Below, piece after piece: positions 34,732-47,365 of a stretch of 64,000 bases of DNA. Location of the stretch: positions 930,001 to 994,000 of the forward strand of contig WTXI01000010.1 of NCBI GenBank assembly GCA_022376515.1, given 5' to 3'. The stretch comes from Lactifluus volemus. Its lineage: Eukaryota; Basidiomycota; Agaricomycetes; Russulales; Russulaceae. The translations under genes were made by a program, and so were the position numbers. Within the stretch, counting starts at the first letter, position 1. Each line of letters opens with the position of its first letter. The notes beneath the pieces were generated by a model. That model saw only the letters and a program-made list of their open reading frames with translations. It searched no databases and was not told the origin of the DNA.

Positions 34732-35974
34732 TACCTTCCTTGCTCATGATTTCCCAGTATCTCGATGTCCTCGTTCGCTGATCAATCGAGAATCCGGCTA
34801 CGGTTGATTGTCATCCTCCCCCACCTTTTTTTTTATTCGCATTTTCGCATATCACATCTCTGACTCATACTACGTAAATTCTCTGTTGTGCCACTCCCCT
34901 CACGCCTACCAGCTTTCAGTGCTTCCTCTGTATACCTGCAATTTAACGCCCTCTTGGGGCTTAATCTTGGCGTGTGCGCGCCTTGCATCATTGTTTATGT
35001 ATATGCATCCTTTGGGTATTGCCTTATACTTACCTTCATTGTACGTTTCTTTTTTTGGACTCGCACTATTATCGTAAAATATTGCAACATGTCGAAGTTT
35101 CGTGCTAACGATAGTGTACTACATGATGACGTTAAATCATCATACAAACTGTGGCTGGCTGTATTTCACATTCACATCTTTGGTGCACACGTGTTGCCGA
35201 TAATCCCGAAATGATGTCATAAATACGTCCTTGCCAATGGCAAATTTGAATCACACATCGCCAAACATGGACTCATGTTTGTTTTTCTTCTCTCACAGCA
35301 ACTCACAGCAATAATACCTTACAGTCCCGTACGTCATCATTTGCAAATTACGCTATAGCCTTGCACACTTTCCTTATCCCTCCACATCCGAAGCACTAAT
35401 TCCCACTGGCCCACTCGGAAACCTTGGGACTGGGGGTGTCTGACTCTGAGCGTTCTCCGCCAATTCTCCGCTTCTCCCAACCCCAAATTGGCGAAAGCCT
35501 TGGGGACCATGATCACCACCTCAATAGCCTAACTTTTTATCCGCCACAGGCCTAGTCCCGCTGGGCCAAAATCTCATCACCCTCTAGGGTTAGGTATCGA
35601 GTTGATGATGGGTGACGCATCGCGCCGCAGCGATAATAAGGAAGAGGCAGATCCCCCGCCATTTACCTCTTCGGCTTTTCTGACCTGGGTCTGTCTCGAC
35701 TGGTCGTTGACGCTCCATCTTTCTAGATCAACAACCAAATGGGTGGTATGGGGATTTGTTGTCTCTGTGGGACTTACCAAGCTGCTCGCACGCCGCTGTG
35801 CTGGCGCCGGTCTTTGCGTCCAGAAGCACGCTGCCTTTTTCTTTCTTGCCCCACAGGGTGGTGAGTTGCGGGGAGCCGGTCCCTCATCGCGTCTTTTATG
35901 CCATCTAACAATGGTGACGCAAGATACTGAAATTGTCGAACAAGTCAGTAACCCTATTTATTTTGTCTAGATCA
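34732..35974. other. Intergenic
   Basis: Downstream of REG1. Several short plus-strand frames (34,808-35,214 and 35,602-35,970) lack recognisable features. No repeat pair was identified. Confidence 0.4.
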
Positions 35975-36039
35975 TAAAACTTTAGCACAGTATCAGCCGA
36001 CTAGAAGTGCCGCCTCTGCCGTGCGACCGTCCCAGACGT

Positions 36040-36660
36040 TTGGACTATGACATACCCGCTCAAGAGCCAACTGGCTCTGGGCAGATGGCTTTCATTGCGT
36101 CTGTCTCCCAAGGTCAAATTGTTCTTGATAGTATTGTTAGCGAGCTCATGGAAAAGTAACAACGGTGCAGACAGTTCTGCTGCTCCAGGAGAATATGATT
36201 AGAAAATCATTCTACAATTTCAAGATGGTCGGCCGGAATGATATCAGTCTGGCACTGCTCTTCTGGGGGCGGGGCCTGCTCCTGTCGGCGTTCCTTCCCC
36301 ATCAGCCGGACGACGTCATCCACAAGCAACAGGATAAGCTAGGCCGTAGCAGACAAAAGAAGAGGGATCAAGTCAGCAAAGGGATACTCAAACCACAAAA
36401 TATTCCGAGGTACCGCGATGGCGGTCAAGAGACTTTGACACCAGCTATCGAGGATGCCCTCCACCCACATCTTTTCCCTCACTCAAGAAGGTGAAGTATC
36501 TGGAGAAGGATGGGGTGCGATGAGCGAAGCGCTAGTCTGACCCTCGGATATCTTCTACGGGATTGACGATCGTCGCACGCACTGCGTGCTCGATGCGGTT
36601 GTTATCCTACTTGCGTACGCGCTGGAGCGTGGAGACGTCCACTTTGAGGAGGAGTACTGA
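36040..36660 (+). pseudogene. Relic of an unidentified protein-coding gene
   Basis: Translating one frame from about 36,046 gives long protein-like stretches interrupted by several in-frame stops: YPLKSQLALGRWLSLRLSPK, then NNGADSSAAPGEYD, a stop, KIILQFQDGRPE, another stop, and SLKKVKYLE. It ends with GIDDRRTHCVLDAVVILLAYALERG and an acidic tail to TGA at 36658-36660. The ordered composition suggests a once-functional exon set; I do not recognise the family. An unusual intron pattern could explain some stops, so it may be partly functional. Confidence 0.4.
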
Positions 36661-36969
36661 GCGTGATCGGAGACATGGAGTCACTCAGAAATTAGAGGCC
36701 TGGGGATGCACCGCCATCGCCTTGACCTGCCACCGATATGTTGTGAATCGATCTGAGTGACGTTAATAGATGTATTTGTTGCGCAGGTTACCGGATAGGA
36801 ATAAGGTGCCGGGTTTGCGTGGAAATGTGAAAGATGCGTAGGAAAGAAAACGGCGCGGCAGCACGTTTTTCCCTCAGATCTCACAAGTCAGCATCGACGT
36901 TGAGCCTGGGAATTAGAGTTAACCCATGCCAGGCTACCATAGACTCCGAAACACATTGTGTTGGGATGC
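36661..36969. other. Intergenic, left flank of the tandem duplication
   Basis: Sequence immediately before the point (about 36,970) where homology to 44,455 onward begins. No gene is supported. Confidence 0.45.
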
Positions 36970-37907
36970 AACATAATGGGCCCAGGAGCAGGAGCAAGTC
37001 ACGTTTGTGAAGGCCAGAGGTACCAGTTTAGGAATTTGAGAGAGTCGAGGTTCAGGCCGTTCAGGTTGGAGACGCTAGGTGGTGGTAGAGGTACATGGGA
37101 ACGTTTGGCAATAGAGCTAATGAACGAGCGGCAATGACTGGGACGGTCACGGTGGCATACGCGAATGAGTGGGGTGGTTGAATGGGTTGTTCGCGCGTTA
37201 TCGGGGCTATGCTGCATTGGCGTTGATCCTGGCACCTACATTCAGTAACTACTTGGCTTTTCTTTTTCAGAAATCACTCGCTAAGACGCTTCCAACCAGA
37301 GACACGTCGATCGGTACTGTATTCCACATCTGGAAGTAGGCCTCCAAGTCTGTATCCTGCAATTGCAAACCCATCACCCACGCTTGGCTGTCTGGGGAAG
37401 TCTTTGCTCGAGTTGGTCGAAATAGCTCATTATGACAGAAAGCAGTACCTTTTAACCTACATTCATATGTGCGGGATGTTAACAAAGACGCGCTTCGACT
37501 GTCAGAAAGCATAACAACCTAGGTAGAGTGTAAAGATGGGATAGTCCTTAATGGAACAGTGTGTGGATGGTGAGTCATACTGTAGCCGTGTCGCATGAGG
37601 GGGAACCGTACCCTTTCTTGTTTAGCTATCGTGTGCATTCCCTCGCGCTCTAAGCAAGCTGGCACCTACCTCCAAAGTGAAGTAAACCATGAAAACGGTA
37701 AGGAGACAAGGTGTCGACTCGGAGTCGGTACGATTCACATGAACTGGTCAATCTCGGGCGGAAGTGTGACGGAAGAGTTCTACGGCGCATCCAAGGGCGC
37801 AACGCCACAGTACGCCTACCCCTTTCTCTCCTCGGTTGCCTGCACCTCTCAACTCTTCCTTCCTTTTTACCTCCGTTTCAATCTACGAAGGAAGCGCATA
37901 ACTACGA

Positions 37908-40900
37908 TGGCTCCCGCACAAGAACCCACAGCGGTTGTTCCGGATTCGTATGCCAATCTCATATCGGATATTCCTTGATCGTTCGTAACTATCATTACAG
38001 CCCGGATCCTCAATTATCCGCAATATCGTACGTCAATCAGTTCCATCTCATTTCTGTCCTTGTTCACGTAGCTATCTTTGAACAGCACTCAAGTCACCGA
38101 CACGAAGCGGGGCTTACTTCAACTCCAGGTCGCTAGTACGAATCTCAGTGATACTCCTCTAATATTACGAATTACCTTTTCGCTATCAGTCCTCAAAGCA
38201 CGTAATCTTCCCCCTATCAAGAACCGCCTTGGGAAGGAAAGGCGGTTCTATGTCACTGTGACTCACGGCGCGAGAAAATGCCAGACACGATCTATCCAGA
38301 GCATAGGGCAACGCGTGGAGTGGAACGAGAACATCGACGCCTTGTGAGATATGTGGAACTTTTACTCCTGTTAAAATTAAATCTCTTGCAGTGCTGTAAA
38401 GCCACTCTTCAATATCACCGTGTCTCTTTATGCAAAGAGCACCATCCACAAAGACGTCCTCATTGGAACGAAGACGATTTCCTGTGATACTCAACGTGGG
38501 TCGTCGTTTTCTTATGATTACTATGCGTCTAGCTGAGCATCCTAGATGTAGAACTTGACATTATTTTGGATAGTGTTGACGGACGTCCAAATGAGTCAGG
38601 CGCACTCTTAACGATCACTGTCACTGCAAACAGCCAGATGGAGATGTCAGGTGCTACTCTTGGTCGCGCAGAAGAATCCATCAACGCTATGGAATCATGG
38701 AGCAGTGCTGTCGATGTCATCAAGCTGGTGATGGATGCTGTCGGTCCGATCGCAGCAGTATGCCTAGTATCATTTTGCCTGTCCTTGTCTGAGCTGACTC
38801 CCGTTCTTCAGTTGCAACCCTATGCAAGTCTGGCATGGAGTTTGCTCTCAAGATCCCAGAGGTGCGGCTCCTTGAGTTGTCAGGGTACACGGGACATTCA
38901 TTCTGTTTTTGCCTCGCTGTCAGACTCTGCTACTACAGGTTCAGCGTGACGACAATGTCAGAACACTCTTTCAGGCGATACGCGATGCGTTCGAATTCGC
39001 AGAAGATGCCGATGCTTTGAGGAATATCAAGCCCGAGTCTAGGCAAGCACGGATCCTGGAGGAGATGCTGCAGTGTGTCTCCGAGATTGGGAAATTTATT
39101 GAATTGTATGCGAAGCATATTGGAGTCGGTGAGTCATCTTGACATCTCTCCTTGGTAATTGTAAACATGTGATTTGTAGGAACGCGGACGTGGAAGAATA
39201 TATTCGGCCAAGTTGACGGAGAAATAGAAGACTATCGTACTAAGCTGATCCGATTGCGAGACGATTTCCTTGCTCGTGCTGCGGTGACTACCGAGATTAC
39301 TGTGCTTGGAATACATGACGACGTGAGTGACGTTACTCTAGCCCAGTAGGAGTTATTTGACTGAATGGAGCAAATCCACAGCTGAGGGCGATGTCATCCC
39401 AAGTGATAGACGCTGGTGTGTAATTCGTAATTCTAATGGTAATAAGAACAACCGAACTGATAAGGGACACACAGAAATGGGGGCTATAATCAGAGAATTG
39501 CCTTACAAAGGAGGCTGGCGGCTCGGCGATAAGAATCGCTGCCTTCCAGGCACGCGTGAAGATTTCTTGGAGCATATCGTGAATTGGGTCGAGAATCCGG
39601 AATCCGAACGTGGCCTTATTCTTCTCGGCCAAGCCGGCACGGGAAAGTCGTCGATTGCTCATGAAGTGGCACGTCGATTCGAGAACAAGTATCTCGGCTC
39701 TTACTTCGCATTTTTGCGAAAGGAGCAATCTAAAGACGAGGCTTACCAGCTGTTCACGACACTTGCTCGGGATCTTTCCGATCGCAATCCTGGATTCAAG
39801 CTCGCTCTCGGGAAGGTGCTCAAGAATAATTCGTCTCTTTCTGGCACCCGAGACTATCATACACTTTTCGAATGGCTCCTCCTTGAGCCGCTGAAGAATG
39901 TGGAAATTTCGGATCCAGTTCTTATTGTCATCGATGCATTGGATGAGAGTGGAGATGCAACCGGTGAAAATGGATTGCATACATATTTTGCTCAACACCT
40001 TCCAAAGCTCCCATCAAAGTTTCGTGTATTCATGACTTCAAGGGCAGAGGATGTATCGAAGCTGCCTTCGGAGAAGCCTCATCTATCGACATGCTCTACA
40101 TGGACGACGTCAAACTGGCTGCCAAGACGGAGCAAGATATTTGCGTATATCTTCGGCACAAGCTTCCTCCCGACGTATTCAAAGACCATGGTATGAAACT
40201 GGCAAAGGCAGCAGAGGGCTTGTTTCAGTGGGCAGCCGTTGCGTGCGGGTTCATAAACAGGCCCCCTGCTAGTTTCGGATTTAGCAAGAAAAAGTGCGTG
40301 CAGCGCCTGTTGGGACACTCTCGAGATCACAATGGACAAGATCCGTTGGACAAGTTATACGAAGAAGTTCTGGAAGGTTACTTCAAACCGGATGAAGCAC
40401 AGAGCCTATTTCGATCGGTGATGGGACAACTGTTTGCTGCGATCAAACCTCTCTCCCTCCAATCCTTAATCGCTTTGCGACGGCATGCTCCCATCGATGA
40501 CCCGAGGATCCCGATCCGGTTCTTGAATTGCTTCGTCATCTCGGCTCTTTGCTGACTAATGTCACGTCATCTGATCAAAGTCGACCCATCGTTCCTCTCC
40601 ATACTTCATTCCGTGACTTTTTGACCAATAAGAAGAACGATGCATTTTATGTCGACCTTGACGAAGCGCACCATCAGTTGGCACATTCCTGCCTTGGTCT
40701 AATGCTCGATAATCTCAAGTTTAACATCTGCAAACTGGAATCGTCGTATATCGCCAACAGCGACATCCCAGACCTTCAATCTCGAATTTCCAAGCACATT
40801 CCACCTGCTTTATGGTATTCCTGTGTCTTTGGGATAATCATTTAGATCATGTTGCTTTCGAACACGATCTGTTCACGAAACTTCGGTCATTGTTCGAGAA

Positions 40901-43419
40901 CAAATTTCTATTTTGGCTAGAAGTCCTTAGCATTAAGAGAAATGTGGGCCTTGCTACACCGGCATTGTCATCTCTGAAGACCTGGTTGCGATCTGACCAG
41001 CAGAATGTACGTACAACCTACATTTGAAATGTGACATGTAGTGACTATTACGAAAAGTTGGGACGGCCATCCCAAACTGAGGTAGAGAATATTTTGGCAT
41101 TTGTGAATGATGCGTCCTCGTTTGTGCGATATTTCGGGATGGCAATAGCAAGGAGTACTCCACATATCTATGTCTCTGCTTTGCCCTTCGCGCCATCCTC
41201 TTCCCACATCCTGAAGAACTACATTCACCTATTTCCTCACACATTGTCGTTGGAACGAGGGCAGCTCCTTCATTGGCCAACATTGGAAATGACTATTCCA
41301 GCACATGACGACCCAATCTACTCTATTGCGTTCTCACCAGATGGGCAGCGGATAGTCTCAGGCTCTCGAGATCACACGATTCGGGTGTGGGATGCCACAA
41401 CGGGACATCTCGTGGCGGGCCATTTACTGGACACAGCGATGATGTTAACTCTGTTGCATTCTCGCCAGACGGGCAGCATGTTGCCTCAGCCTCGGACGAT
41501 CGCGCGATTCGTGTGTGGGATGCCACAACAGGGGAGGTCGTCGCGGGCCCGTTTATTGGACATACCGGTTGGGTCAGATCCATTTCATTCTCACCGAACG
41601 GACAACGCATAGCATCTGCTCGAATGATCGCACAATCCGCGTTTGGGATGCTTCAACAGGGGAGGTTGTAGTGGGCCCGTTTACGGGTCACACTGATGGT
41701 GTTAGATCTGTTGCATTCTCTCCAGACGGTCAACTCATCGCCTCGGCTTCTTTCGATCGCACGATTCGCATGTGGGATGCCACAACGGGGGAGATCATTG
41801 TGGACCCATTTACTGGACACACCGATAGTGTGATTTCTGTTTCATTCTCACCGGACGGACGTCGCATCGCCTCGGCATCGGACCGATCTCACAGTTCGCG
41901 TGTGGGATGCCACGACCGGACAGCTCGTAACGGACCCATTCACTAGGCACACTGATCGAGTCTGCTCTGTTGCATTCTCCCCAGATGGGCAGCGAATTGC
42001 CTCGCCTCACGGATGTCACGATTCTCATGTGGGATGCCATAAGTGGAGAGGTTGTAGCAGGCCCGTTTAATGGACATTCTGATTCGGTGAACTCTGTCGT
42101 GTTCTCACAAGATGGTCAACGCATTGCCTCAGGCTCTGCAGATACACAATTCGTGTGTGGGATGCCACAGCAACAACACAGTTCGTGGCGGATCCGTTTA
42201 CCGGACACACCGATTCAGTCAGATGTGTTGATTTTCACCAGACGGGCAGCACATCGCCTCGGCCTCATCGGATCACACGATTTGCGTGTGGAATGCTGCA
42301 ACGGGAGAGGTGACAGCTGGCCCATTTACTGGACACACGATTGGGTCAGATCTATTTCATTCTCGCCAGATGGGCGGCGCATCGCGTCTGCCTCTGACGA
42401 TCGCACGATTCGCGTGTGGGATGCCGCGACAGGACATGTTGTAGCCGGCCTGTTCACTGGACACACCGATTGGATCCTTTCTGTTGCATTTCGCCAGACG
42501 GGTCAGCGCATCGCTTCGGCTGCAAGAGATGCTACGATTCGCGTATGGGATGCTGCGACGGAGAAGTCATGGCAGGCCCATTTACCGGACACAGTCAGGT
42601 CAATTCTATTTCATTTCGCCAGACGGGCAGCGCATTGCCTCAGCTCGGGCTCGTCCGATCGCACGATTCGCGTGTGGGATGCTGCAACCGGACATGTTGT
42701 GGCGGTCCATTTACTGGACACACACCGTCTCTTCTGTTGCATTTTCACCAGACGGACAGCGCATCTCTTCGGGCTCACACGATGACACGATTCGTGTATG
42801 GGATGCCCTGACAGGACAAGTCGTGGCGGGCCCATTACTGAACACACTGATGATATCAACGCTGTTGTATTCTCGCCAGATGGACAGGTATCGCCTCAGC
42901 CTCGGACGATCGTACGATTCGTATATGGGATGCCGCAACAGGAGAGGCCATAGAGGGCCCATTTACTGGACACACAGTTGGGTCCTTTCTGTTGCATTCT
43001 CCCCTGACGGGCAGCGCATCGTCTCTGCCTCGGGGAGATCGCACAATTCGTGTGTGGGATGTAACACAGGAGAGCGCGTAACGGACCTATCTACTGGACA
43101 CCCAGAATTGGCGTTTTCTTCGCTGGGCAGGCAACGCAATCCCTCGGCTTCCCAAGGTCGCACGGTTCGTGTGAAGGAGGGAACAGATGCCGAGAAGATC
43201 TATTTCACAGACGAGCTCCGATCAATGATGATGGTTGGATGTGTGGAGAAGAGAAAGAGCTTCTTTTATGGATTCCTCAGATTCACCGGCCATATCTTCA
43301 TAGGTCTAATACTGTCTGGATTGCAGGCAAAGATTATACCGAGCTTGATCTTTCAAACTTTTGTACATGGATCAAATTGGGCTACGTATATGTTCACGGT
43401 TCTTCTAAATAGAGGTTAA
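37908..43419 (+). pseudogene. C2-NACHT-WD40 STAND (NLR-like) gene, copy 1, decayed
   Basis: Same architecture as the gene at 59873 on: a C2-like domain (VLKARNLPPIKNRLGKERRF), helical region, NACHT P-loop NTPase (GQAGTGKSS at about 39,630; VIDALDESG at about 39,934) and a C-terminal array of about 14 WD40 repeats. The frame is broken repeatedly. An in-frame TGA lies at 37976-37978 where copy 2 has Ser-Ser. Single-base losses occur at about 40,050, 40,501 (CCCC to CCC), 40,828 (TTTT to TTT), 41,420 (CCC to CC) and 41,615, with a one-base gain near 41,880 and more downstream. The C-terminal tail (FTDELRSMMMVGCVE..FVHGSNWAT) is still recognisable. Intact homologues act as intracellular sensors in non-self recognition or cell-death signalling. 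Some indels could be assembly error in a repeat; the TGA is a substitution. Confidence 0.85.
41310..43160 (+). repeat. WD40 repeat array of NLR copy 1
   Basis: About 14 tandem units of roughly 129 bp (43 codons), each with the consensus [42 protein letters not shown]. Units are highly alike at DNA level, the pattern seen in fungal STAND genes with high internal repeat conservation. Frame shifts several times across the array. Confidence 0.85.
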
Positions 43420-43483
43420 ATACAGTATACTGTGCACTCAGGCTTTATGCTCGAATGCTGTTTCCTAGCATCAGCTAGTCTGT

Positions 43484-44290
43484 TTGAATACGTCAATGGC
43501 TTCGAAATCTTCGATTATTCACGGTGCTGCCAGTGCCTTGCCTGGTCCGAGTCCGCCTCCCACTGGGGGCCTGCCCAGATCGAAACTTCACACTCTGCCA
43601 CTTATTCTAGTTACGCGTTTTCAGGGAAAAGTAACGTTCATCACTCCCACTGGCAAGTTAGTACAGCAAAACTATCATATGCTATCAACAGGACCAAGAT
43701 GGCTCGGATCTCCATTTGACGAGGCCGATGCGGATATCACCATGTTGACCTCCAGCTCTATAGATAACTTGGACTTCTGCGTATATGGGGTCATCCTGTC
43801 AAAAGCGTCACCCGTACTCAGGGACATGTTCACTTTTCCCCATCCGCCTTCTCCTGGCTCTTGCGTCGAACTGGAGAACGAGGACAACGGACAAAGACGT
43901 CGGCTACAAAAATGGGTTGCTCCTTGTCCTTCCATTTTCCAGAGAGCACTGGCAGCGCCACACTTCGATCCTACTGTATGCGATCTATCCCGTCTGTCGC
44001 ATACGTCGTCCTCAAATTTGATGGGCCTGGAAAGGACGACGACAGAACTTGCGGTAACGATAGTCACGGTAGTGTGGTGCCCTGGACACGCTGACGGAAG
44101 CATTGGTTCGCTGCGGACAAGTACGAGATCAGCAGTCAATGTCACAAGCTCACAGCCCGTTTGATGGGCGTACCCACTGATGACGTGTCTATCGCTCCGA
44201 GTCCGCCTGTTCGAAGTCGCTTATTATTTGCGTTCACAGGTACTCCTGTAGTCTGCGGTGGCACGCTCTCGCTCGTTCCACTGACACTCT
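43484..44290 (+). pseudogene. BTB/POZ-domain protein, broken
   Basis: The first frame reads [38 protein letters not shown], the N-terminal half of a fungal BTB/POZ domain. The rest is spread over other frames (LLYAIYPVC, then [23 protein letters not shown]), so at least two frameshifts are present. BTB proteins of this Agaricomycete type have uncertain roles, possibly as CUL3 adaptors. It lies directly after NLR copy 1 and is part of the duplicated unit. Confidence 0.65.
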
Positions 44291-44827
44291 ACTAGCTCGG
44301 ACGACACGTCGAAGTCGTCGACCTCGTCCCGTTCATCGCCGTGCGACATTTCATCGGGTGTCCGGCGTGGCGGTGCGTGAATTTGCGATGGACGAAGACG
44401 ACTTTGTGGAAGTGTTCTTGCCTGGCTGGTTTACGTGTGGGCCAGGGAACCGAGGGACAGGAGCAGGAGCAAGTCACATTTGTGAGGGCCAGAGGTACCG
44501 GTTCGGGAATTTGGGAGAGTCGAGGTTCTGGCCGTTCGGTTTAGAGACGCTAGTGTGGTGGTAGAGGTACATGGGAGCGTTTGGAAATAGAGCTAGTGAT
44601 CCAGCGGCGATTACGCGAATGAGAGGGGTGAGTGAATTGGCGAAAAACGTTGTGCGCGCGTGTCGGGGCTATGCTGTGTTTTCGTTGACCCTAGCACATA
44701 CATTCAGTAGCTAGGTTTTTCTTTTTCAGCAATCACTCTCTAATATGCTTCCAACCAGAGACTAGGGAAATGCCGACGTTGTCGTCGGCCACCTTGCTTG
44801 CGGACTATGCAGGTTGCAAGTAGCGTG

Positions 44828-44848
44828 ATGTTACCTTGCTTGCAAGGT
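44828..44848 (+). repeat. Left 21-bp inverted repeat of the 3.4-kb insertion
   Basis: Perfect inverted match to 48182-48202. The core CCTTGCTTGCAAGG is itself almost palindromic. Confidence 0.8.
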
Positions 44849-45284
44849 ATTCAGTGCGGTCGTAATTCGACCGTATTTTAGGTTGTGCCTTGCAAAATGG
44901 AAGCTTTTGATTGGTGCGCGTAATTCGGATCTTGTCAATTAAAAATTGAAATTTGTATATACGAAATTGGGATGTTTCTTGTTGTTTGGGTTCGATTTTG
45001 ATATTGAATTTGCTTGCTCTTTCATCCAACGCTGTTTTCACTTTTGTTCTCAGTTTTGATCCGGTGACCTGATCGTGCAACTCTCAGTTCTTATTTTGAC
45101 CAAATGTTGTTGTGCGTGGAAATTGATGTGTGCCGGTCCCATATGATGACTGTTGGGACTGTGGTACACGGCTGCATTCAATTTGTCAGTATGAGCAAAG
45201 CTCCTGTGTCAGTATTCTACGGAGCCTTATTTTTATACATGTACTCACACAAGACCTTAGTAAATCAAGACCTATTAGGTGTGC

Positions 45285-45830
45285 GTCGAGATGTTGCAAG
45301 TCTTAAGTCTTAAAGAAGGAGGGCTTAATAACAGAAGGGCTGCTCAGAGTGAGTATACTTTCAGTCGTGTGATTCAGACTTTGTTTATCCAACAGGAGAA
45401 AAAGGCTAGTCTTGGTGTGGCAAAATTGCACTCACATGCGACCAAACATGTCTTAGAACTAGCTGTGGAGATCGTACGAGTGTGGAAAAGGGCTGTGAAC
45501 AAGGAAAGGCAAGTGGGTGAGACGGCCTCTAAAAGCACCGCGGAAACTGCAGGTGCGTGAGCAATTTTATTTCTTGTCTTTACCTGACCGTGTCTTTCCA
45601 TCAATGCCCCTCCGCTTCGCAAAGCATCAACTGCAACCATGTCCCTCTAAATCAAACCCATCTCGAACAGTGGCTAGCATTCCGCAATGAATGACGGTGT
45701 GAGCACGTCTATTAGAGGAGACAGAACATGCAACAAGTGTGTCGAAATGCTTTATGATGCCCTGGCGACGCTGCAAGTGCCCGCAGCTTCGACATACTTC
45801 AAATTTTCTGGCCACGTGAATCGCAAACAA
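45285..45830 (+). pseudogene. DST1: Captured fragment of transcription elongation factor TFIIS
   Basis: Two diagnostic parts in order: the LW/TFIIS N-terminal domain (LGVAKLHSHATKHVLELAVE, then IVRVWKRAV) at 45,410-45,500, and the start of the central domain (NDGVSTSIRGDRTCNKCVEM followed by LYDALA) at 45,690-45,765. Intron-like gaps separate them, with a donor after 45,555. TFIIS rescues arrested RNA polymerase II. The C-terminal zinc ribbon with its catalytic acidic pair is not found, so this is a non-functional fragment carried inside the inverted-repeat insertion. Retained introns imply DNA-level capture. Confidence 0.72.
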
Positions 45831-46369
45831 TAAAACAATTCAGATCATCTGCACGAAACATTTCATATTTCATCTCTAAGTTGATTTAAAAAAAGTTTAA
45901 CCGACATTGTGATAAAACACACTAGCGAATGGCAGCGGTTGATAGAATCGACAGTACTGTACACTGTGCGTGAAATTAGATGATGTGCTTGCGAGAACTG
46001 AAATGCGATGTACTTACGCCGTTGAGTTCGCCAATCAAGGCTAACAAAGTAAACCGGTCTGGAATCCTCGCACGGAACCTGACCAGTCTACGTGCGGTGG
46101 CGGAGCGTGGCCAAAATCGATGGAACGTTGCAGACGGGGATCACTCACGTTACGCCCCTGAGTTGACCGGGTTGCCACGGCTGCAGCGTGGCTACCAAGA
46201 GTCACAGAGTGACGACGAAAGCGACGATAGTGGACGGCGAGCGACAGTGACCATGAGACGTCCTCATGAACGCAGACAGTTCACGCTGAATTGAACATGC
46301 TGCAAGTGCGGTCAGGTGCACATGAGGTGATTGATGACGACGGTGGGGTGACGGTTGGACTGAACACGC

Positions 46370-47365
46370 CGAGCCGTCCAATGAGAGTGGCTTGACCGCG
46401 GCTGCTGCCCGCTTTGGTAAAAAGATTGCCCTGAAGTCAGATGCTGTGCCCCACGCCGACCAATGAGAGCCGCCCGACGGCGGCTGCAGCCCGCTTTGGT
46501 AAGACAGTGAAAGCAAAAGAAGGAAAAGTGAGAAACAGTGTCAGAGAAAACGAAGGAAAACTGAGAAATAGGAGTCGAACGTGCGAGTCGGAGCCAAATA
46601 GAAATCATGTGCACATTTATATGCAGACAGCCCCTAATGCACCGCTCAGCCGGCGGCTTCAGCTACAGATAGCTAGAAAAATACTGTCCTCGTCAGCGTG
46701 ATCGTGTTGACAGGGCAAGGGCATGACCCCGCGCCGGCTCCTTTGACGAACGAGCCACCTGGCCACAACGTGGGCCAGAGTCTGGGGCCACAGCGTGAGC
46801 TCAGAGTCTGGGGATCTTGAACGGTTCCTGCACCGCACACCGACCACATCGTGTTGACAGGTCAGGAGCACGACCCCGCGCCGACCAATGAGAGCCAGCC
46901 GATGGGGGCTGCAAACTGTCCCGCGATGAGGGAACAGGCGACGGAGGGGATGGAGGTGGAGGAAGCAGGTGCACGGCCAAGTGAGGAACGACCAAATGAG
47001 GCAGTTGAGGGGTCCGAAGTCTGCCATCAGTGATGTCATCTGCAAGAAAGTGCTTCCCCAACTGCCGTTTTGAGACAGCACACGTGAGGAGACAGGGGGA
47101 GAGAGAAAACACTGAGATTGTAAGTTGTCGAAAAGTAAGGCAGAGAAAACGATGCGACGAACTGTATCATCAAAGATTAAATTCTGGCGTTCAGATCAGC
47201 TGACTGAACCGTCTTCAGCGTGCCACCTGTTGTTGACCAAACACGCCCGCAGCCTGCGTTGACTGGTGCCGCCTGCCTGGGTGGCTCAAAGATTGGTCAT
47301 TCTAAATCTTGAGTGGGGACGGGAAGAAGTCAGACAGCGGCTGCAGCCCGCTTTGGCAAAAAGCT
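46370..47365. repeat. Dispersed internal repeats in the 3.4-kb insertion
   Basis: A module containing CCAATGAGAG(C/T)..GCGGCTGC(A/T)GCCCGCTTTGGTAA occurs at about 46,378, 46,460 and partly at 46,885 and 47,330. A second module (TTGACAGG.CA.G.GCA.GACCCCGCGCCG) occurs at about 46,707 and 46,852. No coding function is apparent. Confidence 0.6.

Larger units (their letters stand above)
36970..44454. repeat. Tandem duplication of NLR locus, unit 1
   Basis: Homology to unit 2 begins at CAGGAGCAGGAGCAAGTCAC (about 36,970 versus 44,458). It continues through the upstream region (36,980-37,690), the C2-NACHT gene (37,908 on) and the WD40 array. The period of about 7.49 kb at the left edge means the unit includes upstream DNA, the STAND gene and the downstream BTB relic. 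Unit 2 is now split by large insertions. Confidence 0.82.
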
